In this document: positions 52,062 to 63,372 of the stretch, piece after piece
Layout: every line of letters begins with the position of its first letter
Numbering within the stretch: position 1 is the stretch's first letter
Source of the DNA: Mycobacterium basiliense
Lineage (GTDB): Bacteria; Actinomycetota; Actinomycetes; Mycobacteriales; Mycobacteriaceae
Assembly (NCBI RefSeq): GCF_900292015.1
Contig: NZ_LR130759.1
Location: 1,674,001-1,738,000 of the forward strand
DNA: 64,000 nt
Direction of reading: 5' to 3'
Translations under genes and position numbers: made by a program
Notes under the pieces: generated by a model
Told to the model about the DNA's origin: nothing
Seen by the model: only the letters and a program-made list of their open reading frames with translations
Database searches by the model: none

Positions 52062-52658
52062 ATGGAAGCCTTTGTCACCCATACCGGCATCGGTGTGCCG
52101 CTGCGTCGGTCCAACGTCGACACCGATCAGATCATCCCTGCGGTCTTTCTGAAGCGTGTCACCCGAACCGGTTTCGAAGACGGTTTGTTCGCGAGCTGGC
52201 GCTCGGATCCCGCATTCATCCTAAACCTCAGCCCCTTTGACCGGGGCTCGGTGTTGGTCGCCGGACCCGATTTCGGCACCGGATCTTCCCGGGAGCACGC
52301 TGTCTGGGCGCTCATGGACTACGGATTCAGAGTGGTTATCTCATCTCGGTTCGGAGACATTTTCCGCGGCAACGCGGGCAAGGCGGGGCTGTTGGCGGCC
52401 GAAGTTGACCAAGATGGCGTCGAACTTCTTTGGAAGCTCATCGAGCAGAGTCCGGGTTTGGAAATCACTGTCAATCTTCAAGATCGAATTGTCACCGCCG
52501 GAACAGTGGTGCTGCCGTTCAAGATTGACGACCACACCGCGTGGCGACTCCTTGAAGGACTTGACGATATAGCCCTTACGCTGCGGAAACTCGACGAAAT
52601 CGAGTCTTACGAGGCGGCTTACCCGGCCTGGAAACCACGCACTTTACCGGCTCAATGA
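52062..52658 (+). CDS. leuD: 3-isopropylmalate dehydratase small subunit
   Basis: LeuD is the swivelling small subunit that completes the isopropylmalate isomerase active site. The 198-residue protein has [17 protein letters not shown] and [17 protein letters not shown], the family's substrate-recognition blocks. The start is ATG 52062 behind AAAGAGG. It ends the leuCD operon. hupB begins 223 bp downstream from its own promoter region. Confidence 0.97.
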   Translation: MEAFVTHTGIGVPLRRSNVDTDQIIPAVFLKRVTRTGFEDGLFASWRSDPAFILNLSPFDRGSVLVAGPDFGTGSSREHAVWALMDYGFRVVISSRFGDIFRGNAGKAGLLAAEVDQDGVELLWKLIEQSPGLEITVNLQDRIVTAGTVVLPFKIDDHTAWRLLEGLDDIALTLRKLDEIESYEAAYPAWKPRTLPAQ

Positions 52659-52881
52659 ACGGTCGACTGACGCGCAATTCAGACTCCGGCAAGCCTGGGT
52701 AACACGGTCGAGCCGAACCCATTTTGAGGCCGCGCCACCGGTCAAGGGCGGCAATCGGATTGCGAAAATGGCGTTCAGCGGGGTCTGAAATTGCGCGTGG
52801 CTCTTGGAAATCAGGCGGGTAAGGGTTTACCGTGTTCGCTAGTCGGTCCATAAACGAGGACCGCTAGCTTCGGAGGGTTGG

Positions 52882-53519
52882 ATGAACAAAGCAGAGCTCA
52901 TTGACGTGCTCACACAGAAATTGGGCTCGGACCGTAAGCAGGCGACTGCTGCCGTCGAGAATGTCGTCGACACCATTGTGCGCGCCGTGCACAAGGGCGA
53001 CAGCGTCACGATTACCGGATTCGGTGTGTTCGAACAGCGTCGCCGCGCGGCTCGCGTGGCACGCAATCCGCGTACCGGTGAGACGGTGAAGGTTAAGCCG
53101 ACGTCCGTTCCGGCATTTCGTCCCGGTGCCCAATTCAAAGCGGTTGTGGCTGGCGCGCAGCGTCTCCCATCGGAAGGTCCCGCTGTGAAGCGTGGTGTGA
53201 TGGCCAGTGCTGCCGCCAAGAAGGCGGCAAAGAAAGCTCCGGCCAGGAAGGCCGCGGCGAAGGCTACCGCCAAGAGGGCCGCGACCAAGGCACCGGCCAA
53301 GAAGGCCGCGACCAAGGCACCGGCCAAGAAGGCCGCGACCAAGGCACCGGCCAAGAAGCCGCCAAGAAGGCGACCAAGGCTGTGGTGAAGAAGACCGCCG
53401 CCAAGGCACCCGTGCGTAAGGCGGCGACCAAGGCTCCGGTCAAGAAGGCGGCGGCAAAGAGGCCGGCCACCAAGGCTCCCGCCAAGAAGGCGACGAGCAC
53501 CAGGCGCGGTCGCAAGTAG
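52882..53519 (+). CDS. hupB: Histone-like protein HupB, frame broken in the Lys/Ala tail as given
   Basis: This nucleoid protein has an N-terminal HU fold ([38 protein letters not shown], residues 1-90) and a mycobacterial Lys/Ala-rich histone-H1-like tail. Read strictly, the frame ends at TGA 53386-53388 after 168 residues, with an alien end PPRRRPRLW. Re-reading base 53358 (a -1 shift) restores [11 protein letters not shown]... to TAG 53517-53519, giving 212 residues ending GRK, like the 214-residue M. tuberculosis protein. One G appears to be missing exactly at the end of the third 27-bp repeat. It may be a sequence error, a real truncation or slippage. GGAGGG precedes the ATG. Confidence 0.85.
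53278..53358 (+). repeat. Three identical 27-bp repeats in hupB
   Basis: The unit encodes AATKAPAKK and repeats exactly at 53278-53304, 53305-53331 and 53332-53358. The frameshift follows directly after the third copy. Confidence 0.95.
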
Positions 53520-53535
53520 ATCGGTATAGGCGCAG

Positions 53536-53575
53536 ATACCCTTCGGGTGGTAGCACAATGCCGCCCGGGGGGTAT
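53536..53575. terminator. Bidirectional terminator between hupB and mutT1
   Basis: ATACCCTTCGGGTGG (53536-53550) pairs with CCGCCCGGGGGGTAT (53561-53575) over 15 bp with three G-U pairs and a 10-nt loop. It lies in the 63-bp gap between the convergent genes. There is no strong T-tract. Confidence 0.65.
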
Positions 53576-53582
53576 TCGCGTG

Positions 53583-54521
53583 TTATGCCTGCACGTTGGC
53601 GGCCAGCGCGCCGCCGATGTGGTCAGCCGCGATGAGCCGGTCGCCGGCTAGCGAGAGCACCCACGTGCTGCCCTTGTGGTTGCGCGATTTGTCGGATCGT
53701 ACGCCGTCGCGTTCGCACCACCATGCGATCAGATGCGGAATTACCTTGCCCTGCGAGCAGATCACCGGCGTGCCCTCGTGCGCAGCGATTCGCAGCAGCC
53801 GTTGCCGGGCTCGTTTGGGGTTCTTTGCGTAGGCCTCCTCGGTGAGGGCGGGCTCGTTGTGGATGGCCACTTCCAGTTCCTCGGCTAGTGGCTGCACCGT
53901 CTGATGGCAGCGCACCCGGTCGGCCGCGTACACCTCGGTAGCGCCGAAAGCCAATAGCTGCGCGACGAGCGCCTCCGCCTGAGCGCGTCCCTTCTTATCC
54001 AACGGCCGCTTGGCGTCATCGCCGGCAAATCGTGACCTGCTGCCCGCGCTCCCGTGCCGGACCACCAACACGGTTTTGGTCTCGGCGGGCTGTTTGACGA
54101 ATCTCCGCATGACCTTTCGATCCTGTGCATAGTCAAGTTTTTTCATGGCATCGGCGGGTGGTAGCCAGATGAGGTTGTCGACCTCGCTGCCGGCGACAAA
54201 CGCCCCGCTCAGGCAGCGCGCGGCCCAGTAGTAAACCTTCTTGACGCCCTGGTCGACCGAATAGCTCACCGTGACCAGACGCCTGCCCAGGTGGGCGTGG
54301 TAGCCGGTCTCCTCGAGCACCTCACGCACCGCGGCCACCGGCGCGGTCTCTCCGGGATCCACCTTGCCCTTGGGCAGCGACCAATCGTCGTACCGGGGTC
54401 GGTGAATGACAGCGATCTCAACTGCCCCCTTGGCATTGCCGGGGCGCCACAGCACCGCGCCGGCGGCATAAACAGTCTTGCCTCCCGACCGCCGGCGGAC
54501 CGACGAGCTGGGGATCGACAC
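53583..54521 (-). CDS. mutT1: Nudix hydrolase MutT1 with histidine-phosphatase domain
   Basis: It cleans oxidised guanine nucleotides and diadenosine polyphosphates. In the 312-residue two-domain protein the Nudix box runs from GKVDPGETA (Gly52, Glu58) to REVLEETGY (Arg66-Gly73). A C-terminal phosphoglycerate-mutase-like domain begins with LVVRHGSAG (Arg155-His156-Gly157). The start is GTG 54521 behind AGGAG. This fusion is typical of mycobacterial MutT1 (Rv2985). ppk lies immediately upstream in the same direction. Confidence 0.94.
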   Translation of the reverse strand: MSIPSSSVRRRSGGKTVYAAGAVLWRPGNAKGAVEIAVIHRPRYDDWSLPKGKVDPGETAPVAAVREVLEETGYHAHLGRRLVTVSYSVDQGVKKVYYWAARCLSGAFVAGSEVDNLIWLPPADAMKKLDYAQDRKVMRRFVKQPAETKTVLVVRHGSAGSRSRFAGDDAKRPLDKKGRAQAEALVAQLLAFGATEVYAADRVRCHQTVQPLAEELEVAIHNEPALTEEAYAKNPKRARQRLLRIAAHEGTPVICSQGKVIPHLIAWWCERDGVRSDKSRNHKGSTWVLSLAGDRLIAADHIGGALAANVQA

Positions 54522-54600
54522 TTTAACTCCTGCAGGTCAATTCGGTCTGGGCCGCGCACGGTCGAGAATTTGGCAGATTATCAGCCGGAGTTGTCCAGTG

Positions 54601-56805
54601 TTACGGACTGCGGTGCCGCTCCATCAGCGATAACTGGTGGTCCCGCACGGTATGGCCCTCCTGGGGCGACGCGGTCCACTGCCCGTCGGGTCGAAGTTCC
54701 CAGCAGCGGGTGGACGGGTCCAGCGCCGACTCGTACAACTCATCCAGCTGCGCGGTAAGTCTTGGGTCCTTGACCTGAACCATCACCTCAACACGTCGGT
54801 CAAGATTACGGTGCATCATGTCGGCGCTGCCGATCCAGAACTCGTCGATAGCGCGGAAGTGGATGATCCGCGAGTGTTCCAGGAACCGACCCAGAATCGA
54901 CCGGACAAAGATGTTTTCGGAAAAGCCTTCCGCACCCGGCCGCAATGCGCAGATGCCGCGCACCACTACCTCGACTCGTACGCCCTCTTGCGACGCCCGA
55001 TACAGCGCATCGATGACTTGTTCGTCAACAAGGGCATTCATCTTGAGCCGGATACGGCCGTCACCACTTTCGCGGTGAGCGGCCACTTCACGTTCGACGC
55101 GCTCGATAATGCCGCGGCGAATCCCATGGGGGGCCACCAGCAGATTGCGGTAGGACAACTTCCGCGAGTAGCCGGTCAGTGAATTGAACAAATCGGTCAG
55201 GTCCGCGCCGATATCCGGAGCCGCCGTCAGCAGACCGACGTCCTCATACAGCCGCGCGGTTTTGCTGTTGTAGTTGCCGGTCCCGATGTGGCAATAGCGC
55301 CGGATCAGCGGCCCTTCACGACGGACCACCAAGGCTGTCTTGCAGTGTGTTTTGAGTCCGACGATCCCGTAGGCCACGTGTACGCCCGCCTGCTCTAGGG
55401 CACGCGCCCAGCGGATATTGGCCTGCTCGTCGAAGCGCGCCTTGATCTCAACCAGTGCCACCACTTGCTTTCCGGCCTCGGCGGCGTCGATGAGGGCTCG
55501 AACAATCGGCGAATCCCCGGACGTGCGGTAGAGCGTTTGCTTGATTGCCAACACGTTGGGGTCCGCGGCGGCCTGCTCGATGAACCGCTGCACGCTGGTG
55601 GAGAACGAATCGTATGGATGATGCACCAACACATCACCTTCGCGCAGGGTCGCGAAGATGCTCTTGGGCGTTTCCCGCTCAGCGAAGGCGGGGTGGGTGG
55701 CCGGAACGAAAGTCCGATCTTTGAGCGCCGGCAGGTCCACACCGTAGATTTGCCACAACGACGACAGGTCGAGCAGTCCGGGCACCTCGATGACGTCACC
55801 GGGATGCACATCGAGTTCGCGCAGCAACAACTCCAGCATGCCTTCGGTCATGTCGTCGGCAACTTCAAGTCGTACCGGCGAGCCGAATCGGCGGCGGGCC
55901 AGTTCCCGCTCGAGTGCCTGAAGCAGATCCTCGTCGCGATCCTCTTCAACTTCGAAGTCGGCGTTGCGGGTGATCCGAAATGCGTGATGCTCGACGATGT
56001 CCATGCCCGGGAACAGCACCGGCAGAAACGCCGCAATGAGTTCCTCCACCGGCAAGAATCGGTGTACCGCCTGGCCTTCGGTGCCATCACTGTCTTGGCC
56101 GCCCAGCTCGACAAAGCGATCGACGTTGTCGGGAACCTTGACCCGGGCAAAATGCTGACCACCGTCATCGGGTTGCTTGACGGTGACTGCCAGATTCAGG
56201 CTCAGCCCGCTGACAAACGGAAACGGGTGCGCGGGATCCACCGCGAGCGGAGTGAGCACCGGGAACACCTGGTCGTTGAAATATGTTGACAGTTGTTCGC
56301 GTTCGGACTGATTCAGGTCAGCCCAGGTGATGATGTGGATGCCCTCCTCGACGAGCGCCGGGAGCACCGAATCGAGGAACACCCGTGCGTGCCGGCTGGC
56401 GATCTGCTGAGTCTGCTCACCGATTCGGCGCAGTTGCTCGCGCGGCGTCAGACCGTCGGCGGACAGTGCGGAGAGCCCCATTTCGTCGCGACGCTTAAGA
56501 CCGGCAACCCGCACCATGTAGAACTCGTCGAGGTTAGAAGCGAAAATTGCCAGAAACTTGGCGCGCTCCAACAGCGGCATGGAGTTGTCGGCGGCCAGCG
56601 CCAGCACCCGAGCGTTGAAGTCCAGCCAACTCAGTTCCCGATTGAGGTAGCGGTCCTCGGGCAGCTGGTCGTTGGTGGCAGCCGGTGTCGCGGCCGGGGG
56701 AGCGGTCAGGGTCGAGTCACCCGGATCCCACTCGGTGTCATCTGGCCGCGCCTGCGTGACTGGGCTGGTTTCGATTTCGGTCACCCAGCGATCATTGCCT
56801 ATCAA
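54601..56805 (-). CDS. ppk: Polyphosphate kinase 1
   Basis: It makes inorganic polyphosphate from ATP, reversibly. The 734-residue protein has an N-terminal domain with [20 protein letters not shown]. The catalytic histidine lies in [14 protein letters not shown], and the second active-site region includes [21 protein letters not shown] and [15 protein letters not shown]. The start is ATG 56805. mutT1 follows 79 bp downstream and may be co-transcribed. M. tuberculosis PPK (Rv2984) is slightly longer. Confidence 0.96.
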   Translation of the reverse strand: MIGNDRWVTEIETSPVTQARPDDTEWDPGDSTLTAPPAATPAATNDQLPEDRYLNRELSWLDFNARVLALAADNSMPLLERAKFLAIFASNLDEFYMVRVAGLKRRDEMGLSALSADGLTPREQLRRIGEQTQQIASRHARVFLDSVLPALVEEGIHIITWADLNQSEREQLSTYFNDQVFPVLTPLAVDPAHPFPFVSGLSLNLAVTVKQPDDGGQHFARVKVPDNVDRFVELGGQDSDGTEGQAVHRFLPVEELIAAFLPVLFPGMDIVEHHAFRITRNADFEVEEDRDEDLLQALERELARRRFGSPVRLEVADDMTEGMLELLLRELDVHPGDVIEVPGLLDLSSLWQIYGVDLPALKDRTFVPATHPAFAERETPKSIFATLREGDVLVHHPYDSFSTSVQRFIEQAAADPNVLAIKQTLYRTSGDSPIVRALIDAAEAGKQVVALVEIKARFDEQANIRWARALEQAGVHVAYGIVGLKTHCKTALVVRREGPLIRRYCHIGTGNYNSKTARLYEDVGLLTAAPDIGADLTDLFNSLTGYSRKLSYRNLLVAPHGIRRGIIERVEREVAAHRESGDGRIRLKMNALVDEQVIDALYRASQEGVRVEVVVRGICALRPGAEGFSENIFVRSILGRFLEHSRIIHFRAIDEFWIGSADMMHRNLDRRVEVMVQVKDPRLTAQLDELYESALDPSTRCWELRPDGQWTASPQEGHTVRDHQLSLMERHRSP

Positions 56806-56856
56806 CCGTTACGGTGCCAGCACACGAGTCAGATCTACGTCCCGTTAGTGCGCCAT

Positions 56857-57576
<720 letters not shown>

Positions 57577-57691
57577 TCACCCGCGAGCAGCCCGCCGCGC
57601 ATCGGCGTGACGCCACCCCCGCGCGGGGTCTAATGTGTAGCGGCTATAGCTGCGGTAGCAGACTACTTACACGACAACCAGGGGTGTGTGG

Positions 57692-58699
57692 ATGGCCAGC
57701 ACGGGAACCGTCACGGTGATGGGCGCCGGTGCCTGGGGCACCGCCCTGGCCAAGGTGATGGCCGATGCCGGCGGAACGGTCGTGCTGTGGGCTCGCCGAG
57801 CGGATGTGGCCGACCGGATCAACACGACGCGATACAACCCCGACTATCTTCCGGGGACGTTGCTGCCCGAAGGCATTCGAGCCACCACCGATGCCGAAGA
57901 GGCGCTAAGCGGTGCAGACACCGTCCTGCTGGGAGTGCCCGCGCAGACACTGCGGACCAACCTCGAACAATGGTCCGCCCTGCTGCCGGCGGGGGCGACG
58001 CTGGCCAGTCTGGCCAAAGGCATCGAGCTGGGCACGCTCATGCGGATGAGTCAGGTGATCGTATCGGTGACCGGTGCCGATCCGGCACAGGTCGCGGTGA
58101 TCTCCGGGCCCAACCTGGCCAGCGAGATCGCCGAGTGCCAGCCCGCCGCCACCGTCGTCGCGTGCAGTGACTCCGGGCGCGCGGTGGCGCTGCAGCGGGC
58201 ATTGAACAGTGGTTATTTCCGTCCGTACACCAATACCGACGTGGTCGGCACCGAGATCGGCGGCGCGTGCAAGAACGTCATTGCGTTGGCGTGTGGGATG
58301 GCCGTCGGCGTCGGCCTGGGCGAAAACACCGCGGCGGCCATCATCACCCGGGGGCTGGCGGAAATCATCCGGCTCGGTATCGCGCTGGGCGCCAAAGGAG
58401 CCACGCTGGCCGGGCTGGCGGGCGTGGGCGACTTGGTGGCCACCTGCACCTCTCCGCACTCCCGCAATCGGTCGTTGGGTGAGCGCCTGGGTCGCGGCGA
58501 GAGCTTGGCATCGGCCTTGCACAGCAGGGACGGCCACGTCGTCGAGGGGGTGACGTCGTGCCAATCGGTGCTCGCGTTGGCCAGCAGCTACGACGTGGAA
58601 ATGCCGCTCACCGACGCCGTGCACGGCGTCTGCCACAAGGGATTGTCGGTGGACGAGGCGATCGCGCTTCTGCTGGGCCGCAGCACCAAGCCCGAATAG
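57692..58699 (+). CDS. gpsA: Glycerol-3-phosphate dehydrogenase (NAD(P)+)
   Basis: It reduces dihydroxyacetone phosphate to glycerol-3-phosphate for phospholipid synthesis. The 335-residue protein begins near [19 protein letters not shown], the dinucleotide loop. [13 protein letters not shown] and [19 protein letters not shown] contain the catalytic lysine region (GGACKN). The start is ATG 57692; GTG 57686 would add two residues. ddlA follows after 123 bp. Confidence 0.95.
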   Translation: MASTGTVTVMGAGAWGTALAKVMADAGGTVVLWARRADVADRINTTRYNPDYLPGTLLPEGIRATTDAEEALSGADTVLLGVPAQTLRTNLEQWSALLPAGATLASLAKGIELGTLMRMSQVIVSVTGADPAQVAVISGPNLASEIAECQPAATVVACSDSGRAVALQRALNSGYFRPYTNTDVVGTEIGGACKNVIALACGMAVGVGLGENTAAAIITRGLAEIIRLGIALGAKGATLAGLAGVGDLVATCTSPHSRNRSLGERLGRGESLASALHSRDGHVVEGVTSCQSVLALASSYDVEMPLTDAVHGVCHKGLSVDEAIALLLGRSTKPE

Positions 58700-58822
58700 G
58701 TGCTGCTGTGATCGTGATGCCGCACCACGTCACCCCCCGTCTGCCGGGCCCGGATGCTAAAACCGCAGCTTGGAGCGCTGGTTCGGGCTAGGTCGAGCCG
58801 GACCCGGTAACGTCTCCAGGTT

Positions 58823-59944
58823 GTGAGTGCCACCGACCGGCGTGAAAAGCGTGTCCGGGTCGCCGTTGTCTTCGGCGGGCGCAGCAACGAGCACGCCATC
58901 TCGTGCGTGTCCGCCGGCAGCATTCTGCGAAACCTCGACCCGCGGCGATTCGACGTGATCGCGATTGGGATCACCCCACAAGGGTCATGGGTGCTCACCG
59001 ATGCCAACCCCGACGCATTGACGATCGCCAACCGGCAACTTCCCCAGGTGAGCCTGCAATCGGGTCCCGAGCTGGCCCTGCCGGCGGATCCACGGTGGGG
59101 CGGGCGGTTGGTGTCGTTGCCACCGGGTGTCGGTGAGGTGTTGACCTCCGTCGATGTGGTTTTTCCGGTGCTACACGGTCCCTACGGCGAGGACGGCACG
59201 ATCCAGGGTTTGCTTGAGCTGGCCGGCGTGCCCTACGTCGGGGCCGGTGTGCTGGCCAGTGCGGCCGGTATGGACAAGGAATTCACCAAGAAACTGCTGG
59301 CCGCCGCGGGGCTCCCGACCGGGCCGCACGCCGTGTTGCGCCCGTCCCAACCCACGCTGGATCAGCCCGAACGCCAACGGCTGGGGCTGCCGGTCTACGT
59401 CAAACCCGCTCGCGGGGGCTCGTCGATCGGGGTGAGCCGGGTGTCGAGCTGGGATGAGCTGCCCGCCGCGGTTGCCGAGGCCCGCCGGCATGATCCAAAG
59501 GTGCTGATCGAGGCCGCGATCAACGGCCGCGAACTGGAATGCGGTGTGTTGGAATTGCCGGACGGCACGCTGCAGGCCAGCACCCTCGGGGAAATCCGGG
59601 TGGCCGGGGTGCGTGGACGCGAGGATTCGTTCTATGACTTTGCCACCAAATACCTCGACGACGCGGCGGAGTTGGACGTGCCGGCCAAGGTCGATGACGA
59701 CATCGCTAACGCGGTGCGACAACTGGCGATTCGGGCGTTTATGGCCATCGACTGTCAGGGTCTGGCCCGGGTCGACTTTTTCCTCACCGACGACGGCCCG
59801 GTGATCAACGAGATCAACACGATGCCGGGCTTTACCACGATCTCGATGTACCCGCGGATGTGGGCGGCCAGCGGCGTCGACTATCCCACCTTGCTTGCGA
59901 CCATGGTGGACACGGCGCTGGCGCGCGGCGTCGGGTTGCGCTAA
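58823..59944 (+). CDS. ddlA: D-alanine--D-alanine ligase
   Basis: This ATP-grasp ligase makes the D-Ala-D-Ala end of peptidoglycan precursors. The 373-residue protein has [13 protein letters not shown] at the N-terminus, the ATP loop [14 protein letters not shown] and the metal/catalytic segment [21 protein letters not shown]. It ends [21 protein letters not shown]. The start is GTG 58823. Its stop TAA overlaps the convergent DUF3515 gene by four bases (CTAA). It is the target of D-cycloserine. Confidence 0.96.
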   Translation: MSATDRREKRVRVAVVFGGRSNEHAISCVSAGSILRNLDPRRFDVIAIGITPQGSWVLTDANPDALTIANRQLPQVSLQSGPELALPADPRWGGRLVSLPPGVGEVLTSVDVVFPVLHGPYGEDGTIQGLLELAGVPYVGAGVLASAAGMDKEFTKKLLAAAGLPTGPHAVLRPSQPTLDQPERQRLGLPVYVKPARGGSSIGVSRVSSWDELPAAVAEARRHDPKVLIEAAINGRELECGVLELPDGTLQASTLGEIRVAGVRGREDSFYDFATKYLDDAAELDVPAKVDDDIANAVRQLAIRAFMAIDCQGLARVDFFLTDDGPVINEINTMPGFTTISMYPRMWAASGVDYPTLLATMVDTALARGVGLR

Positions 59945-60552
59945 CGAGCCGGTGCCGGGTCGATCCGAACGGCCGCAACGGTGCGGTCGATCAGCTCGGA
60001 CAACTGTTGGATCGGTGTTGGCCCGGACCCCGCCGGCAAGGTCAGCGCCACATACACCGGACGATCCACGGTGTACCAGGTCGATCTGCCCGAATCCGGT
60101 GACTGGGGTCCGCCGGGTTGCGGGTCGTCGCTGACCCGGAACCACTGCACCTTGTCGACGATCTGGATCGGCGAGCCAATCACGAAGTCGACCGGGCGGT
60201 CCAGCCCGCAGCGCAGGATGATCGGCTCGTGGTTGGGTCCCGAACTCCACGCGGTGGCGCCTTCGGGAGCGGGTTGCGCAATGGGGACGCGCCGGTAGTC
60301 GCCAAGATCCGACGGCAGATCCGTCAGGAGCGCATGGCATGCGGGACTGGCGGCCTGCGGTGCCGGCACCGCAGGGACGGTCACCGGCAGTTGTGGCGTG
60401 CTCCGGGTGGCGGCAAGCGCCAGGATCGTTACGGTCGCCGCCACGGCCAACACCACGGCGGCAACCATCACGACGCGTGACGGACCGTCCGAGTCGGCCT
60501 CGGGATTGGCAAGGGCATCGCCCGTCACCTGGCCGGCCACCTCCGATCTCAT
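59941..60552 (-). CDS. DUF3515 membrane-anchored protein (Rv2980-like)
   Basis: This is a 203-residue protein with one membrane helix near residues 29-49 ([20 protein letters not shown]). The extracellular DUF3515 domain contains [39 protein letters not shown] and VQWFRVSD, with two conserved cysteines. The start is ATG 60552 (MRSEVAGQ); the frame is open to 60588. The function is unknown. It lies between ddlA and thiL; M. tuberculosis carries IS1538 next to it, as I recall, which is absent here. Confidence 0.85.
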   Translation of the reverse strand: MRSEVAGQVTGDALANPEADSDGPSRVVMVAAVVLAVAATVTILALAATRSTPQLPVTVPAVPAPQAASPACHALLTDLPSDLGDYRRVPIAQPAPEGATAWSSGPNHEPIILRCGLDRPVDFVIGSPIQIVDKVQWFRVSDDPQPGGPQSPDSGRSTWYTVDRPVYVALTLPAGSGPTPIQQLSELIDRTVAAVRIDPAPAR

Positions 60553-60662
60553 ACACTGACTCGGTCCGCCCGGGCGGGCAGGACCCAACGTACCGCAGTC
60601 GCGCTGGTGCTCAGCGGTCCTCGAATGGGCCCGGCGGAGATCCTCGGCTTGGAGGAGGTGGG

Positions 60663-61628
60663 GTGCGCGACGATCAATCCGCGGAGTCGTTGACGCTGCA
60701 GCAGCTCGGTGAGTTCGCCGTCATCGACCGATTGGTGCTGGGTCGTCGTCAACCGGCGATGGTTGAGCTGGGGCCGGGTGATGACGCCGCAGTGGTGTCG
60801 GCTCGTGACGGCCGCGTTGTGCTGTCGACCGACATGCTGGTGCAGGATCGGCACTTTCGGTTGGACTGGTCAACGCCTCATGATGTCGGTCGTAAGGCCA
60901 TCGCCCAGAACGCCGCCGACATCGCCGCGATGGGGGCGCGGCCCACCGCCTTCGTGGTGGGCTTCGGGGCTCCCGCCGATACCCTGGCGGGCCAGGTGAG
61001 CGCGCTCGCCGACGGGATGTGGGAGGAAGCGGGAAAAATCGGTGCCGGCATCGTCGGTGGTGACCTGGTCCGGTGCCCGCAGTGGGTGGTGTCGGTGACC
61101 GTGCTGGGTGATCTCGACGGACGCCCGCCGGTGCTGCGCTCGGGTGCCACACCCGGCGCATCGGTCGCGGTCGCCGGTGAACTGGGTCGCTCGTCTGCCG
61201 GATATGAACTGTGGCACAGCGCGATTGATGGATTCGACGAACTGCGGCGTCGTCACCTGGTGCCGCTGCCGCCCTACGGCCAGGGCGGGGTAGCCGCGGC
61301 CGCGGGGGCCCAGGCGATGATCGACATATCCGATGGTCTGGTGGCCGACCTGCGACACATTGCCGAGGCATCCGCGGTGGGCATCGAGCTGTCCACCGAG
61401 GCGATGGCCGACGATCATGATGCGCTGACCGCGGCCGCCGATGCGCTGGGCGCTGAGCCCTGGCGATGGGTGTTGGGCGGCGGTGAAGACCATGCTCTGG
61501 TGGCCTGTTTCGGCGGTGCGGTGCCGGACGGCTGGCGCGTCATTGGACGGGTGTGCGACGGGCCGGCCCGAGTGCTCGTCGACGGCCAAGAGTGGGCTGG
61601 ATACCCGGGTTGGCAGTCGTTCGAGTAG
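60663..61628 (+). CDS. thiL: Thiamine-monophosphate kinase
   Basis: It phosphorylates thiamine phosphate to thiamine pyrophosphate. The 321-residue protein has VELGPGDDAAVV (Mg/ATP aspartates), STDMLVQDRHFRLDW, KAIAQNAADIAAMGARP and the GIVGGDLVRC loop. Late motifs are IDISDGLVADL and VLGGGEDHALVA. The start is GTG 60663 behind the strong ribosome site GGAGGAGG; the longer open frame upstream is a shadow of the DUF3515 gene. Confidence 0.95.
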   Translation: MRDDQSAESLTLQQLGEFAVIDRLVLGRRQPAMVELGPGDDAAVVSARDGRVVLSTDMLVQDRHFRLDWSTPHDVGRKAIAQNAADIAAMGARPTAFVVGFGAPADTLAGQVSALADGMWEEAGKIGAGIVGGDLVRCPQWVVSVTVLGDLDGRPPVLRSGATPGASVAVAGELGRSSAGYELWHSAIDGFDELRRRHLVPLPPYGQGGVAAAAGAQAMIDISDGLVADLRHIAEASAVGIELSTEAMADDHDALTAAADALGAEPWRWVLGGGEDHALVACFGGAVPDGWRVIGRVCDGPARVLVDGQEWAGYPGWQSFE

Positions 61629-61653
61629 TACGGCAATTGAGTAGGGTGGCGCG

Positions 61654-61944
61654 GTGACCGTCTACGCGATTGCCCAGCTGAGATTCACCGACCGCGCAGC
61701 ATATGACCGCTACCAGGCAAAGTTCTTCGATGTCTTTCGTCGTCATTCGGGAACGTTGCTGGCGGCGGACGAGGCGCCGCAGGTAGTCGAGGGACAGTCC
61801 GACAGCGAAAAGGTGGTACTGATGTCGTTCCCCGACGAAGCCGCATTCCGTGCTTGGGCGCAATCGCCTGAGTACCAAGAGATCTCGAAAGATCGTCACG
61901 CCGGCGCCGATACGGTGGTGCTCCTGGTGAAGGGATTGCAGTGA
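61654..61944 (+). CDS. DUF1330 protein
   Basis: This is a 96-residue alpha-beta barrel-type small protein. [20 protein letters not shown] and [22 protein letters not shown] carry the DUF1330 pattern of a ferredoxin-like dimer related to antibiotic-monooxygenase folds. The start is GTG 61654, 25 bp after thiL. The stop overlaps ung (GTGA), so it is coupled. The function is unknown. I do not recall a counterpart between thiL and ung in M. tuberculosis. Confidence 0.85.
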   Translation: MTVYAIAQLRFTDRAAYDRYQAKFFDVFRRHSGTLLAADEAPQVVEGQSDSEKVVLMSFPDEAAFRAWAQSPEYQEISKDRHAGADTVVLLVKGLQ

Positions 61945-62624
61945 CCGCACGTCCGTTGACCGAGTTGGTCGAGCAGGGCTGGGCCGCCGCGCTCGAACCG
62001 GTGACCGACCAGGTAACTCAGGTGGGTCAGTTTCTGCGAGCCGAGATCGCGGCCGGTCGTCGGTATCTACCCGCTGGGTCGAATGTGCTGCGCGCCTTCA
62101 CCTTTCCGTTCGACAAGGTTCGAGTATTGATCGTGGGGCAAGATCCCTACCCGACGCCCGGGCATGCCGTGGGTCTCAGCTTCTCGGTGGCGCCCGAGGT
62201 GCGTCCGCTGCCCCGCAGTTTGGCCAACATTTTCGAGGAGTATGGCGCCGATTTGGGTTATCCACCGCCGTCGTGCGGCGATCTGACACCCTGGGCGCAG
62301 CGCGGTGTGTTGTTGTTGAACAGGGTGCTGACCGTACGTCCCAGTAACCCGGCGTCGCATCGGGGCAAGGGCTGGGAAGCGGTGACGGAGTGCGCGATCC
62401 GCGCGCTGGTGGCGCGCTCTCAACCGATGGTGGCGATCCTGTGGGGGCGCGACGCGTCGACACTCAAACCGATGCTTGCCGCCGACAGCTGCGTTGCCAT
62501 CGAGTCACCGCACCCCTCGCCGCTGTCGGCGTCGCGCGGGTTCTTTGGCTCGCGGCCGTTCAGTCGTACCAACGAATTGCTCGCGCAGTTGGGTGCCGAC
62601 CCGATCGATTGGCGGCTGCCCTGA
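61941..62624 (+). CDS. ung: Uracil-DNA glycosylase
   Basis: It removes uracil from DNA to start base-excision repair. In the 227-residue family 1 enzyme Asp68 in [15 protein letters not shown] activates water. His191 is in [13 protein letters not shown], the minor-groove loop. The start is GTG 61941, overlapping the DUF1330 stop. Residue numbers match the M. tuberculosis enzyme. Confidence 0.96.
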   Translation: MTARPLTELVEQGWAAALEPVTDQVTQVGQFLRAEIAAGRRYLPAGSNVLRAFTFPFDKVRVLIVGQDPYPTPGHAVGLSFSVAPEVRPLPRSLANIFEEYGADLGYPPPSCGDLTPWAQRGVLLLNRVLTVRPSNPASHRGKGWEAVTECAIRALVARSQPMVAILWGRDASTLKPMLAADSCVAIESPHPSPLSASRGFFGSRPFSRTNELLAQLGADPIDWRLP

Positions 62625-62660
62625 TCGAAATGACCGCGCCGTCAATGGTCAGCCATACCC

Positions 62661-62801
62661 GTGGCGGCGGCGTTGCCGCTGTCGGGATTGACCGCGCTGC
62701 GGGAGTTGGTGGACCACGCCGCGGCGCAAGCCGGTAAGGCGCTAACTCGTGGCGAGTCGGACGACGGCATGAACACGCATGTGGTGTTTCTGGGCGAATG
62801 A
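62661..62801 (+). pseudogene. Possible MDR quinone-oxidoreductase relic
   Basis: This is a 46-codon frame reading VAAALPLSGLTALRELVDHA, a phrase typical of the middle of medium-chain quinone oxidoreductases (AAxPLxGLTAxxAL). The flanking domains are missing and it ends VVFLGE and a stop. It sits in the 249-bp gap between ung and rpmB, which holds nothing else. It is tentative. Confidence 0.35.
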
Positions 62802-62873
62802 ATGGCTCACGCCGGACCCACCGGCCGGCCCAGCATCCGCGAGCCGGTCGCTATCCCGTCGGGTACGCGCTGG

Positions 62874-63068
62874 TCAGCCGCGGGTGACCTTGCCCGCCTT
62901 GAGGCACGAGGTGCACACGTTGAGCCGTTTCTTGTTGCCGCCGGGGCGAGTCACGGCGCGCACGGTTTGGACGTTGGGGTCCCACCGGCGGCTGGTGCGG
63001 CGGTGGGAGTGCGACACCGACTTGCCGAAGCCGGGGCCTTTCCCGCAGATATCGCACACAGCGGCCAT
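62874..63068 (-). CDS. rpmB: 50S ribosomal protein L28, zinc-binding form
   Basis: This is a 64-residue L28. [14 protein letters not shown] and [11 protein letters not shown] give Cys5, Cys8, Cys52 and Cys55, the zinc-binding (C+) type. [20 protein letters not shown] is the conserved rRNA-contacting block. The start is ATG 63068 behind GAGGAG. It is divergent from the DhaL-type gene, as in many actinobacteria. Confidence 0.95.
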   Translation of the reverse strand: MAAVCDICGKGPGFGKSVSHSHRRTSRRWDPNVQTVRAVTRPGGNKKRLNVCTSCLKAGKVTRG

Positions 63069-63372
63069 TGTTCAACTCCTCAAGTCTGTTGGGGTCCGGC
63101 GATCTTCCGGGAGCGCACGCCGAGACAGCCCAGGCTAGCCGGGCCGTCCCAGGATAGCTGGGGTTCTCCGCAAGCGCCAAAACGACCCAGTGCCCGGGGA
63201 TGCGTCGTGACCAGTGCTGTCGGTCCGGCTGGCTAGGCTCGATGCGCCGGGTCGCCCCGCCGCCGGCCGTGCCCGAGGACCGAAACCGCCGCAAACTGTC
63301 GGTGTCGTCGCCGGGCTACGCTGGCCCCCACTGGGTGGCGCCAGCAAAGTGCAGCAAAGGAGGTGGGGTCGG
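63069..63372. other. Divergent intergenic region rpmB / DhaL-type gene
   Basis: This is a 304-bp gap without a gene. It should hold both promoters. TACGCT at 63317-63322 could be a -10 box for the rightward gene, which also has a near-perfect ribosome site, AAAGGAGG at 63356-63363. Confidence 0.45.

Noticed and set aside
53207..53419. Arg-rich frame inside the hupB tail
   Set aside because: It is another frame of the Lys/Ala repeats. It is used only to judge the frameshift, not a separate gene.
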